Shown here one piece after another: positions 1-7,756 of a stretch of 64,000 bases of DNA; position 1 is the first letter of the stretch, and each line of letters begins with the position of its first letter. The position numbers and the translations under genes were made by a program. The DNA is from Halobacillus faecis (GTDB lineage: Bacteria > Bacillota > Bacilli > Bacillales > Halobacillaceae): the NCBI RefSeq assembly GCF_007991335.1, contig NZ_BJYD01000020.1, positions 1 to 64,000 of the forward strand. Direction: 5' to 3'. The notes under the pieces were generated by a model, which was not told the origin of the DNA, searched no databases, and saw only the letters and a list, made by a program, of their open reading frames with translations.

Positions 1-115
1 GCTCTCGCCTTGCGGGGTCTCACCTAGCACTCTTTTCCCGCAGGAGTCTCGCCATCCCCCTCCGCCCCTTGACATATGTGTTTTTCTCGAAACCCCTTCA
101 ACAAGTATCGAAGTT
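1..115. repeat. Truncated copy of an interspersed palindromic repeat
   Basis: The stretch shares short blocks with the repeat at 10961-11384: a tgcggggtctc block near 11-21, cccgcaggagtctcgcc at 37-53, and a pyrimidine-rich run to 68. A degenerate tail (caacaagtatcgaa) lies near 99-112. The copy is cut by the window edge. No coding potential is seen in positions 1-417. Confidence 0.45.
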
Positions 116-240
116 TGCAATAGTAACGTGAAGGTACAAAGGGTGTACTTTCTATTTTGAAAGCCTACTTCAGAGCGTATTATTCTTATACCCGTTGATG
201 TTGGATCACCCCCCTACTAGGTAAAGGTGTTCGTTACTCA

Positions 241-330
241 CATGGATCGAATGAGTAGCTTCCTAACCACCCCTAACGCACAATACAGCAAACGAACCAC
301 GGGTATCTTGAACTCAAGTCATCCACAACC
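241..330. repeat. Degenerate repeat remnant upstream of dacB
   Basis: The block gagtagcttcctaaccaccc at 253-272 nearly matches the right arm of the 40-kb copy (40550-40569). A worn tail (cttgaactcaagtcatccac) follows at 307-326. This looks like a second decayed copy of the same family, placed in tandem with the copy at 1-115. Confidence 0.35.
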
Positions 331-358
331 CTGCTGTGTTTGGATTTTTCTATTACTC

Positions 359-385
359 ATAAGCTTGTACGCTTTTGCATAAGTT
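359..385 (+). promoter_or_regulatory. Candidate SigE promoter for dacB-spmA-spmB
   Basis: An ATA -35 core at 359-361 is followed after 16 nt by CATAAGTT at 378-385, close to the mother-cell SigE consensus (ATA, 16-18 nt, CATAcAnT). It lies 32 nt ahead of the dacB start. The B. subtilis dacB operon is SigE-dependent, which agrees. Transcription here has not been shown. Confidence 0.5.
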
Positions 386-417
386 GAAGCAAATGATGTG
401 AATAGGAGGAAGTCCTC

Positions 418-1509
418 TTGAGAAGGTTCTTTTATGTAGCTGTGGCAATGACTTTACTACTTCCAACCTTTATGATGGATCAGGTACAAGCGAATCCTAA
501 TCTATCGGTATCTGCCGAGCGGGCCGTTTTAATGGATGCGGAATCGGGCCGGGTTTTATATGAAAAGAATGCCTATGATCCAACACTGATTGCCAGTACC
601 ACCAAAATCATGACCGCAATCATAGCGATTGAATCAGGGATGATGGAAGAAAAAGTGAAAGTAAGTAAAAGGGCCGTTTATACAGAAGGGTCCTCCATTT
701 ATTTAACAGAGAAAGAAAAAATCCCTTTGAAAGATTTGGTATATGGGTTAATGCTGAGGTCCGGAAATGATTCCGCTGTAGCGATTGCCGAACATGTGGG
801 CGGGAGCGTCGAAGGTTTTGTGCAGCTGATGAATGAAAAAGCGGCATGGCTCGGAATGAATAACAGCCATTTCGAAAATCCCCACGGTTTGGATGGAGAA
901 ACCCATTATTCAAGTGCCTATGATTTGGGTTTGCTTATGGCGTACTCTATGAAAAATGATACGTTCCGTGAAGTGACCGGCAGCGAAATGTATCGTTCGG
1001 AAAATCGTGAATACTCATGGAAGAATAAAAATAAAATGCTGACTCAATATTATGAACCTACGAACGGCGGTAAAACTGGATTCACAAAAGCTGCTGGACG
1101 GACCTTGGTGACAAGTGCCCAAAAAGATGGCATGGAGCTGATCGCTGTCACTTTAAATGCTCCTGATGATTGGAATGATCATACAAGGATGTTCGAGTGG
1201 GGGTTCGATCATTTTGAAACGGTAAAACTTCAAAGTGAAGGTACCGTGGAAGTGAACGGTCAATCTTTATATATCCCAAGAGACATCTATTACCCTCTTA
1301 CTTTATCTGAAAAAGAAGATCTTCAGGCAACATTCTATCGATATAATCAGCACGGGGAGTCAAATTTAGCGGGTGTCACGTACTTCATGGTCGGACAGAC
1401 CCCATTAGTTGAAGCGCCTGTGTGGAATGAACGCCCTTCTCAATCCTTCTTTTCAGAAGTGAAAAACTTCTTGAACAGGATGATGGGGGTTGCGCCATGG
1501 TCAACTTAA
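418..1509 (+). CDS. dacB: Sporulation D-alanyl-D-alanine carboxypeptidase DacB (PBP5*)
   Basis: Low-molecular-mass penicillin-binding protein that trims the terminal D-Ala of peptidoglycan stem peptides; in spores it lowers cortex cross-linking. The 363-residue protein has a signal peptide (about 1-25), the catalytic Ser60-x-x-Lys63 pair, Ser115-Gly116-Asn117 and Lys219-Thr220-Gly221. All three motifs are intact. The start is a TTG preceded by an AGGAGGA site at 404-410. The gene overlaps spmA by 13 nt, and the dacB-spmA-spmB order identifies it as dacB rather than dacF, which sits beside spoIIA in Bacillus. A SigE-like promoter lies just upstream. Confidence 0.93.
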   Translation: MRRFFYVAVAMTLLLPTFMMDQVQANPNLSVSAERAVLMDAESGRVLYEKNAYDPTLIASTTKIMTAIIAIESGMMEEKVKVSKRAVYTEGSSIYLTEKEKIPLKDLVYGLMLRSGNDSAVAIAEHVGGSVEGFVQLMNEKAAWLGMNNSHFENPHGLDGETHYSSAYDLGLLMAYSMKNDTFREVTGSEMYRSENREYSWKNKNKMLTQYYEPTNGGKTGFTKAAGRTLVTSAQKDGMELIAVTLNAPDDWNDHTRMFEWGFDHFETVKLQSEGTVEVNGQSLYIPRDIYYPLTLSEKEDLQATFYRYNQHGESNLAGVTYFMVGQTPLVEAPVWNERPSQSFFSEVKNFLNRMMGVAPWST

Positions 1510-2087
1510 TTTGGGCATTCCTTGCTGTCACAGGTATTATCTATGCGGCTTTTAATGGGACGATGGAGGACGTGAATAAAGCGATTTTTTCGACATTGGA
1601 TGAGGCGATTATGATTACGTTGAGCCTTGCAGGTGTTCTCATTTTTTGGCTGGGACTAATGAAAATTGCCGAAGAAGCAGGGCTCCTTGCCGGTTTGGCA
1701 AAAATCTTCCGTCCTCTTGTCACACGCCTTTTCCCTGAAATACCTAAAGACCACCCGGCGCTTGGTTACATTCTGTCCAATATGACGGCCAATATGTTCG
1801 GTCTTGGCAATGCAGCCACACCGATGGGATTGAAAGCGATGAAGGAACTAAAAAAACTGTCAGGTTCTGATACAGCGAGCCGGTCCATGATCACACTCCT
1901 TGCCATCAACACTTCATCCCTGACGCTTGTTCCGACGACCGTCATCGCAATCCGGATGAAGTACGATTCAGCGGACCCGACTTCCATCGTAGGTGCTACC
2001 ATTTTGGCTACCATCATTTCTACCATCGCCGCTTTATTAATCGACCGTTATTTTCATTATAAAAGGGAGAGGGCGATGCGCTTATGA
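1497..2087 (+). CDS. spmA: Spore maturation protein SpmA
   Basis: Integral membrane protein (196 aa) of the nucleoside-recognition/Gate family. Together with SpmB it is needed for normal spore core dehydration and heat resistance in Bacillus. Hydrophobic segments lie near residues 1-18, 38-56 and 125-150, and a conserved Asn/Gly-rich stretch (NMFGLGNAATPMG) spans 99-111. It is co-translated with dacB (13-nt overlap) and spmB (4-nt overlap), so the three proteins are probably made together in the mother cell. The transported or sensed molecule is not known. Confidence 0.92.
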   Translation: MVNLIWAFLAVTGIIYAAFNGTMEDVNKAIFSTLDEAIMITLSLAGVLIFWLGLMKIAEEAGLLAGLAKIFRPLVTRLFPEIPKDHPALGYILSNMTANMFGLGNAATPMGLKAMKELKKLSGSDTASRSMITLLAINTSSLTLVPTTVIAIRMKYDSADPTSIVGATILATIISTIAALLIDRYFHYKRERAMRL

Positions 2088-2599
2088 TCAGCATATGGCT
2101 TATCCCATCGATCATCCTGCTTGTGCTGGTTACAGCAACTATCAAAAAGGTGCCTTCTTACGAAGTATTTGTGGAAGGGAGTAAAGAGGGGATTCAAATT
2201 GCCATCAGCTTACTTCCTTTTCTATTAGGGATGATGGTGTCGATTGCTGTGTTTCAGGCATCGGGTGCCATGGGGGCGATCGTGAAACTTTTTGAACCTC
2301 TTATGTCTCTGGTTGGAGCTCCAGCTGAAATTCTCCCTCTGGCTTTCATCCGGCCTATTTCAGGCACAGCCGCACTCAGTATGACGACAGAGCTGATCCG
2401 CACGTTTGGTCCTGACTCGTTCATCGGCCACCTCGCATCTGTGATGCAGGGAAGTACCGATACAACGCTCTATATTATCACGGTCTATTTTGGTGCTGTG
2501 GGGATCAAAAGAATGGGAGATGCTTTGAAAGTTGGACTGATGGCCGATTTGGTTGGTATAATAGCATCAATTGTCATTGTAATCATCCTATTTGGTTAA
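2084..2599 (+). CDS. spmB: Spore maturation protein SpmB
   Basis: Partner of SpmA, 171 aa, a polytopic membrane protein of the same Gate-domain family. The sequence contains a conserved FIRPISGTAALS stretch near residues 88-99 and several hydrophobic helices. The start ATG overlaps the spmA stop codon. The family is needed for spore core dehydration; its exact biochemical role is unknown. No strong terminator follows; a new promoter for rluB appears within about 40 nt. Confidence 0.92.
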   Translation: MISIWLIPSIILLVLVTATIKKVPSYEVFVEGSKEGIQIAISLLPFLLGMMVSIAVFQASGAMGAIVKLFEPLMSLVGAPAEILPLAFIRPISGTAALSMTTELIRTFGPDSFIGHLASVMQGSTDTTLYIITVYFGAVGIKRMGDALKVGLMADLVGIIASIVIVIILFG

Positions 2600-2611
2600 T
2601 AGGGTGATTTT

Positions 2612-2642
2612 TTGTTCAAAACTTTATAGAATGTGTATAATG
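2612..2642 (+). promoter_or_regulatory. Candidate housekeeping promoter for rluB
   Basis: TATAAT at 2637-2642 is preceded by TTGTTC at 2612-2617 (19-nt spacer) or TTCAAA at 2615-2620 (16 nt). A 10-bp hairpin (2656-2680, one G-U pair) follows in the presumed leader without a T tract. Confidence 0.4.
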
Positions 2643-2726
2643 TAGAGGAACGGACAAGCCGCGCTTTGAGAGCGTGGCTTCGTTTCATGAAAAAAAGTGA
2701 TTTCAAAGAAGGTTGGTGACGGTCGT

Positions 2727-3464
2727 ATGGCAGATATGGAACGACTACAAAAGGTGATCGCCCACGCAGGTGTCGCATCACGAAGAAAAGCAGAAAAGTT
2801 GATTGTTGACGGTAAGGTGACAGTCAATGGCAAAGTAGTAACCGAATTAGGAACCAAGGTTGGTAAAAACGACGATGTTGAAGTAGAAGGCGTACTGATT
2901 GATAAAGAAGAGCCTGTCTACTATTTGTTATATAAACCGCGCGGTGTCATTTCGAGTGTCAGTGATGATAAAGGACGTAAAGTAGTTACAGACTTCTTAC
3001 CGGAAGTTCGGGAGCGGATTTTCCCGATTGGCCGGCTGGATTACGATACGTCAGGATTGATTTTGTTAACGAACGATGGGGAATTTGCTAATTTACTCAT
3101 GCACCCAAGTCATGAAGTGGACAAAGTGTATATCGCAAAAACCAAAGGCATTCCTACCAAAGAGCAACTGAAGCAGTTGAAGAAAGGAATGACTGTGGAC
3201 GGGGAATATTTGAAAGCCGTCCATGCTAAAGTTAACTCGACGGATTCGAAGAAGAATACGGCCATCGTGCAAATCATTCTTCATGAAGGGAAAAACCGTC
3301 AAGTCCGTCGGATGTTCGAATCCCTAGGATATCCTGTCGACAAATTGAAGCGCGAACGGTATGGAACGCTGGACCTGCATGGTATGAACGCAGGAGACTA
3401 TCGTCCATTGAAGCCGTTTGAAGTGAAGCAGCTTCGTGCACTTGCAGAAAAAACTGTTGAATAA
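2727..3464 (+). CDS. rluB: 23S rRNA pseudouridine synthase RluB
   Basis: Isomerises a uridine in helix 80 of 23S rRNA to pseudouridine during ribosome assembly. From the ATG at 2727 the protein is 245 aa, matching the usual length. An S4 RNA-binding domain occupies roughly residues 4-65 and the RsuA/RluB catalytic motif GRLDYDTSGL carries the essential Asp. An in-frame GTG at 2697 would add ten unconserved residues; ATG 2736 (MERLQKV) is also possible because relatives often begin there. The gene sits between spmB and resA as in B. subtilis (ypuL). Confidence 0.9.
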   Translation: MADMERLQKVIAHAGVASRRKAEKLIVDGKVTVNGKVVTELGTKVGKNDDVEVEGVLIDKEEPVYYLLYKPRGVISSVSDDKGRKVVTDFLPEVRERIFPIGRLDYDTSGLILLTNDGEFANLLMHPSHEVDKVYIAKTKGIPTKEQLKQLKKGMTVDGEYLKAVHAKVNSTDSKKNTAIVQIILHEGKNRQVRRMFESLGYPVDKLKRERYGTLDLHGMNAGDYRPLKPFEVKQLRALAEKTVE

Positions 3465-3472
3465 CGTTCAAA

Positions 3473-3499
3473 TTTACAGCCTTCGATCAATGTTATAAT
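3473..3499 (+). promoter_or_regulatory. Candidate promoter for the res operon
   Basis: A perfect TATAAT at 3494-3499 lies 19 nt before the resA start. The best -35 is TTTACA at 3473-3478 with a short 15-nt spacer. In B. subtilis resA has its own ResD-dependent promoter; no ResD site was identified with confidence here. Confidence 0.4.
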
Positions 3500-3518
3500 G
3501 GTTTGGGAGTGAGTCATA

Positions 3519-4070
3519 ATGAAGGAAGAAACCATTAGGAAAAAAAGAAAGCGCCTGATCTTTAGAACAGCTATGCTCGCCGTGATGGTCGGACTCGTCG
3601 TGTTCGCTCTCGTCGCGAACGGCAAGGATGAACAGTCAGTGATTGCCAAAGGGGAGAAAGCCCCTGACTTTCAATTGAAAAAATTCGGCACAGACGAGAC
3701 AGTTCAATTAAGTGAACTCAGAGGAAAAGGCGTGATGGTCAACTTTTGGGCGACGTATTGTAAGCCATGTAAAGATGAAATGCCTTATATGGAAGAGTTG
3801 TATCCGGAGTACAAAGAGAAGGGTGTCGAAATTCTAGCTGTCAATTTGGATTCGACTGAACTTGTAGTGGAGAATTTTGTGAACGAATACAACCTGACCT
3901 TTCCTATTCTGCAAGACAAAAATGGAGAAGTGATGGATCTTTATAACATCGGTCCGATTCCTTCCACGCTATTCATCAATCCTGAAGGTGAAATCGAAGA
4001 GCAAGTCATTGGCCCACTGACGCTAGACAAACTTGAAGGCCACTTGCAAGAGATCGCACCGGAGGAATAG
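3519..4070 (+). CDS. resA: Membrane-anchored thiol-disulfide oxidoreductase ResA
   Basis: Reduces the haem-binding cysteines of apocytochrome c outside the membrane so that haem can be attached. The 183-residue protein has an N-terminal membrane anchor (about 15-33) and a thioredoxin fold with active site Cys81-Lys-Pro-Cys84, the following Glu87, and a cis-proline loop (GPIPSTLF). The RBS GGGAGTGA is at 3505-3512. It leads resABC, all on the same strand with short gaps, and works with the ResB-ResC haem delivery complex. QcrC near 60 kb is a likely substrate. Confidence 0.94.
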   Translation: MKEETIRKKRKRLIFRTAMLAVMVGLVVFALVANGKDEQSVIAKGEKAPDFQLKKFGTDETVQLSELRGKGVMVNFWATYCKPCKDEMPYMEELYPEYKEKGVEILAVNLDSTELVVENFVNEYNLTFPILQDKNGEVMDLYNIGPIPSTLFINPEGEIEEQVIGPLTLDKLEGHLQEIAPEE

Positions 4071-4098
4071 AGTCTACTTGACATTGTGAGGTTTTACT

Positions 4099-5730
4099 AT
4101 GAAAGAGATTACCTGTGAATGTGGTCATGTGAATCCTGAAGGCACAGTGCTTTGTGAAGCTTGCGGGAAACCTGTGGAGCAGAACCAGCACATCGACGGT
4201 AATGAAGACAAAAAGCTGCTTAACATGCGCTACGATGGAAGTGCCCGTCGTTCTCAAACCTATAATCGTACGATCGTTGATAAAATATGGAACTTTTTCT
4301 CTTCCGTAAAAGTAGGGGTCACCCTGATCTTTATCACTGTCGTGGCATCTGCCATCGGTACGATTTTCCCTCAGTCCGTGTTTATTGGCGGGGCAGATCC
4401 TGCCACCCATTATAAGGATCAATACGGGATAGCCGGGCAGATTTATTATCAACTCGGATTTCATGACCTTTTCAGCTCGTGGTGGTATATGCTGTTGATT
4501 GCTATGATTGGCATATCCATCGTCATTGCATCGATCGACCGTTTCTTCCCGCTTTATAAAACTCTGAAAAGGCAGAAGCCAAAGCGTCATGAACTCTTCA
4601 TGAAAAAACAGCGGGTGTTCGGAGAGACGAAATCGGATTCTATCGATTATGAAACATTCAAAGCCAATTTGAAAAAAAGACGCTTCAAGGTTTATGAACA
4701 AGATGGGCATATACTGGCAGAGAAGAACCGCTTTGCAAGGTGGGGGCCTTATGTCAATCATATCGGTCTTATTATTTTCCTATTAGGTGCATTACTCCGG
4801 TTCATTCCTGCTTTTTATGTCGATGAACATGTTTGGGTGAGAGAAGGGGAAACCACATTGATCCCTGGTACGGAAGGCGAGTACTATATAAAAAATGAGT
4901 CCTTTACTCTAGAAACCTATGATAAAGACAACCCGGATGATGCAAAATTTAAAGAAGCCATTGAAAATCAGGATGGACCGATTCCGAAAACGTTCCGGAC
5001 AGACGCTGTTATTTATGAGCGGACGAATCAGGGAGTCGCTGGAGCTGATCCGGAGCTTGACGTGATCAAAGAAGGTTCAGCCACGTTAAATAATCCATTG
5101 AAGTTTGATGACTTTGCCCTTTATCAGGCGAGTTATCAATTGGACGAGTTTAGTGAAATGTCTTTCAAAATCCATGATCAGGATGATGAAGATACCAACT
5201 ATGGCGAGTTCACAGTCGATTTAACGGACCCTCAATCTACATATGAGCTGGACGGCGGGTTCCGAATAGAGGTCGTGAATTATTTTCCAGAGTATGAAAT
5301 GCAGGATGGTCAGCCCGCTTCCGTATCCAAGTATCCAAAGAACCCAGCTTTCGTATTCAATTTGTACCCACCTGGTGAAGAAACGCCAGAAACTAGTTTC
5401 CTAGGTATAGGAGCGAATATCGGCGCTGGGGAAAATAACCAATATAAACTTGGCCTTACAGGTTTCGATACGCGTGACGTCACAGGCTTGACCGTGAAAA
5501 AGGATCATACATTAGGAATCATTTCCCTGGGAGGCGCGATCTTTATGATCGGTGTGATCCAGGGAATGTATTGGAACCATCGCCGGATCTGGCTCCAGCC
5601 AAGGTCAGACGGAGCCTGGATTGCAGGACATACGAATAAAAACTGGTACGCCTTGAGAATGGAAATTGATAAGTCAATTGAAGGCACACACATCGAGGCC
5701 CCTCAGGACCAGTATGAAATGAAATCATAG
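4099..5730 (+). CDS. resB: Cytochrome c biogenesis protein ResB (with N-terminal zinc ribbon)
   Basis: System II cytochrome c maturation component that, with ResC, moves haem across the membrane and ligates it to apocytochrome. The 543-residue protein has transmembrane helices near 70-92, 130-150, 215-235 and 470-490, and a large extracytoplasmic domain between the last two. A small zinc-ribbon-like motif with Cys6, Cys8, Cys19 and Cys22 precedes the first helix. The gene lies 28 nt after resA and 17 nt before resC, consistent with one transcript. Confidence 0.92.
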   Translation: MKEITCECGHVNPEGTVLCEACGKPVEQNQHIDGNEDKKLLNMRYDGSARRSQTYNRTIVDKIWNFFSSVKVGVTLIFITVVASAIGTIFPQSVFIGGADPATHYKDQYGIAGQIYYQLGFHDLFSSWWYMLLIAMIGISIVIASIDRFFPLYKTLKRQKPKRHELFMKKQRVFGETKSDSIDYETFKANLKKRRFKVYEQDGHILAEKNRFARWGPYVNHIGLIIFLLGALLRFIPAFYVDEHVWVREGETTLIPGTEGEYYIKNESFTLETYDKDNPDDAKFKEAIENQDGPIPKTFRTDAVIYERTNQGVAGADPELDVIKEGSATLNNPLKFDDFALYQASYQLDEFSEMSFKIHDQDDEDTNYGEFTVDLTDPQSTYELDGGFRIEVVNYFPEYEMQDGQPASVSKYPKNPAFVFNLYPPGEETPETSFLGIGANIGAGENNQYKLGLTGFDTRDVTGLTVKKDHTLGIISLGGAIFMIGVIQGMYWNHRRIWLQPRSDGAWIAGHTNKNWYALRMEIDKSIEGTHIEAPQDQYEMKS

Positions 5731-5747
5731 AGTCAGGAGGATGAAAT

Positions 5748-6935
5748 ATGGATTGGACAGCCATAAGTGGCAATCTGCTGTACGCTGCTTTTTTCATCTA
5801 TTTAATTGCGACTTTCTTCTTCGCGGGCACCATACGCGACAAAAAGAAAGGAACGAGCCGCGTCGCTGGAAATATCGGAATTACGCTTGCAATCATCGGT
5901 TTTACCACTCAAATCGGTTACTTTATTACCAGGTGGATCGCAAGTGGTCACGCCCCGATCAGTAACCTGTTTGAGTACACGACGTTTTTTGGAATGATGC
6001 TTGTATTTGCATTCATCGTTCTCTACTTTATTTACAAAGTGGATCTCTTAGGATTATTTGCCTTACCGATTGCCCTCTTACTGATTGCATTCGCAAGTAT
6101 GTTCCCGACAGAGATTTCACCCCTGGTGCCATCGTTGCAGTCACACTGGTTATACATCCACGTAACAACGGCATCTCTTGGTCAAGGAATTTTATCCGTT
6201 AGTTTTGTGGCAGGTTTGATTTTCTTAATCAGCCAGGTGGACCAGAGCAAACGATCTAAACATACGATTTGGCTCGAAGTTGTCATTTATATTATTGCCG
6301 TAACTCTTGCTTTCATTATCGTTTCATCTTCATTCAGTGCCATGAATTACGAAGCGACCTTTGAAGCACCGATTGAAGGGCAACAGGCAGAGATTACGTA
6401 CAATATGCCAGCCATTACAGGACCTTATAATGGAGAATTGATTAGTGAAGATACTATGTCGCCGTTGTTCCAGGCGCCGGAATGGATGCGCGGAGAGGAT
6501 GCGGCTAAGAAATTCAACACCTTCCTGTGGGCACTTCTTGGTGGAGTGGTCATATACTGGGGGACAAGGCTGATCTTAAGAAAGCGGATCGCAGCAGCTA
6601 TTCAACCACTCTTAAACAAAAAGGTGAATCCTGAACTTGTTGATGAAGTAAGCTACCGCGCCGTTGCCATCGGTTTCCCTGTATTTACACTGGGAGCACT
6701 CATCTTTGCCATGATATGGGCTCAACAGGCCTGGGATAGATTCTGGGGATGGGACCCGAAAGAAGTCTGGGCCCTGATTACTTTCTTCTTCTATGCGGCC
6801 TACCTTCATTTACGTCTGTCCAGAGGATGGCAGGGAATGAAGTCCGCATGGCTCGCAGTCGGTGGGTTTGGAATCATTATGTTCAATTTGATTGCGGTCA
6901 ACCTAATTATTTCAGGCTTACATTCTTATGCATAA
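5748..6935 (+). CDS. resC: Cytochrome c biogenesis protein ResC (CcsA/CcsB family)
   Basis: Polytopic membrane protein (395 aa) that binds haem through a tryptophan-rich loop and presents it for ligation. The signature WGWDPKEVW lies at about residues 333-341, flanked by hydrophobic helices with conserved histidines as expected for this family. The RBS AGGAGGA is at 5736-5742. It is the last gene of the resABC maturation module, and a strong hairpin follows before resD. Confidence 0.93.
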   Translation: MDWTAISGNLLYAAFFIYLIATFFFAGTIRDKKKGTSRVAGNIGITLAIIGFTTQIGYFITRWIASGHAPISNLFEYTTFFGMMLVFAFIVLYFIYKVDLLGLFALPIALLLIAFASMFPTEISPLVPSLQSHWLYIHVTTASLGQGILSVSFVAGLIFLISQVDQSKRSKHTIWLEVVIYIIAVTLAFIIVSSSFSAMNYEATFEAPIEGQQAEITYNMPAITGPYNGELISEDTMSPLFQAPEWMRGEDAAKKFNTFLWALLGGVVIYWGTRLILRKRIAAAIQPLLNKKVNPELVDEVSYRAVAIGFPVFTLGALIFAMIWAQQAWDRFWGWDPKEVWALITFFFYAAYLHLRLSRGWQGMKSAWLAVGGFGIIMFNLIAVNLIISGLHSYA

Positions 6936-6937
6936 AA

Positions 6938-6980
6938 CAAAAGGCAGGCGAGATTTTATAAACTCCGCCTGCCCTTTGTG
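6938..6980 (+). terminator. Hairpin between resC and resD, possible attenuator
   Basis: An inverted repeat of about 14 bp (ggcaggcg / cgcctgcc core) lies right after resC. It lacks a clean T tract, so it may partially terminate or protect the resABC message while allowing read-through into resDE. Confidence 0.55.
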
Positions 6981-7039
6981 TAAAGGATAAAGATCATGGC
7001 ACCATAGGAGTACCATTTCTACGATTTGGAGGTTTTTAT

Positions 7040-7756
7040 ATGGATCAAGAAGCGAAAGTGTTAGTAGTGGATGACGAAGAACGAATCCGACGTCTGATTC
7101 GCATGTACCTTGAAAGAGAAGATTATGTTATAGATGAAGCGGAAGATGGGGAAGAAGCCCTGCAAAAAGCCCTTCAGAATGAATATGATGTGATCTTGCT
7201 CGACTTGATGCTTCCTGGTAAAGATGGGATTGAAGTGTGCAAAGAGCTCCGTGAAAAGAAAGCGACTCCTGTTATCATGCTTACGGCAAAAGGAGAAGAG
7301 GCCAATCGCGTGCAAGGTTTTGAAGTCGGGACGGACGACTATATCGTTAAACCATTCAGTCCAAGAGAAGTCGTTCTACGAGTGAAAGCACTCCTGCGCC
7401 GTTCTTCTTCAACGAAGTTCTTAGAGACGGAAACATCCGCCCGCAACGTGCTTGTTTTCCCTCATATGACCATTGATAATGACGCCCATCGTGTGACGGC
7501 TGATGGGAAGGAAGTGGCTTTGACACCGAAAGAGTACGAACTTCTTCACTACATGGCGCAGTCTCCGGATAAAGTTTTCGACAGGGAACAATTGCTGAAA
7601 GAAGTATGGCAGTATGAATTCTTCGGTGATCTTCGGACGGTGGATACACATGTCAAACGTCTTCGCGAAAAATTAAGCAAAGTCTCTGCAGAAGCAGCCG
7701 GGATGATTGTTACGGTTTGGGGAATCGGCTATAAGTTTGAGGTATCTGGTGACTGA
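7040..7756 (+). CDS. resD: Two-component response regulator ResD
   Basis: OmpR-family DNA-binding regulator (238 aa) of aerobic and anaerobic respiration genes. The receiver domain carries the acidic pair Asp11/Asp12, phospho-acceptor Asp55, Thr82 and Lys104; a winged-helix output domain fills residues 140-235. A clear GGAGG site lies at 7028-7032. It follows resABC and overlaps resE by one base. In B. subtilis ResD activates resA, ctaA and qcr genes; both res and qcr are present here. Confidence 0.93.
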   Translation: MDQEAKVLVVDDEERIRRLIRMYLEREDYVIDEAEDGEEALQKALQNEYDVILLDLMLPGKDGIEVCKELREKKATPVIMLTAKGEEANRVQGFEVGTDDYIVKPFSPREVVLRVKALLRRSSSTKFLETETSARNVLVFPHMTIDNDAHRVTADGKEVALTPKEYELLHYMAQSPDKVFDREQLLKEVWQYEFFGDLRTVDTHVKRLREKLSKVSAEAAGMIVTVWGIGYKFEVSGD

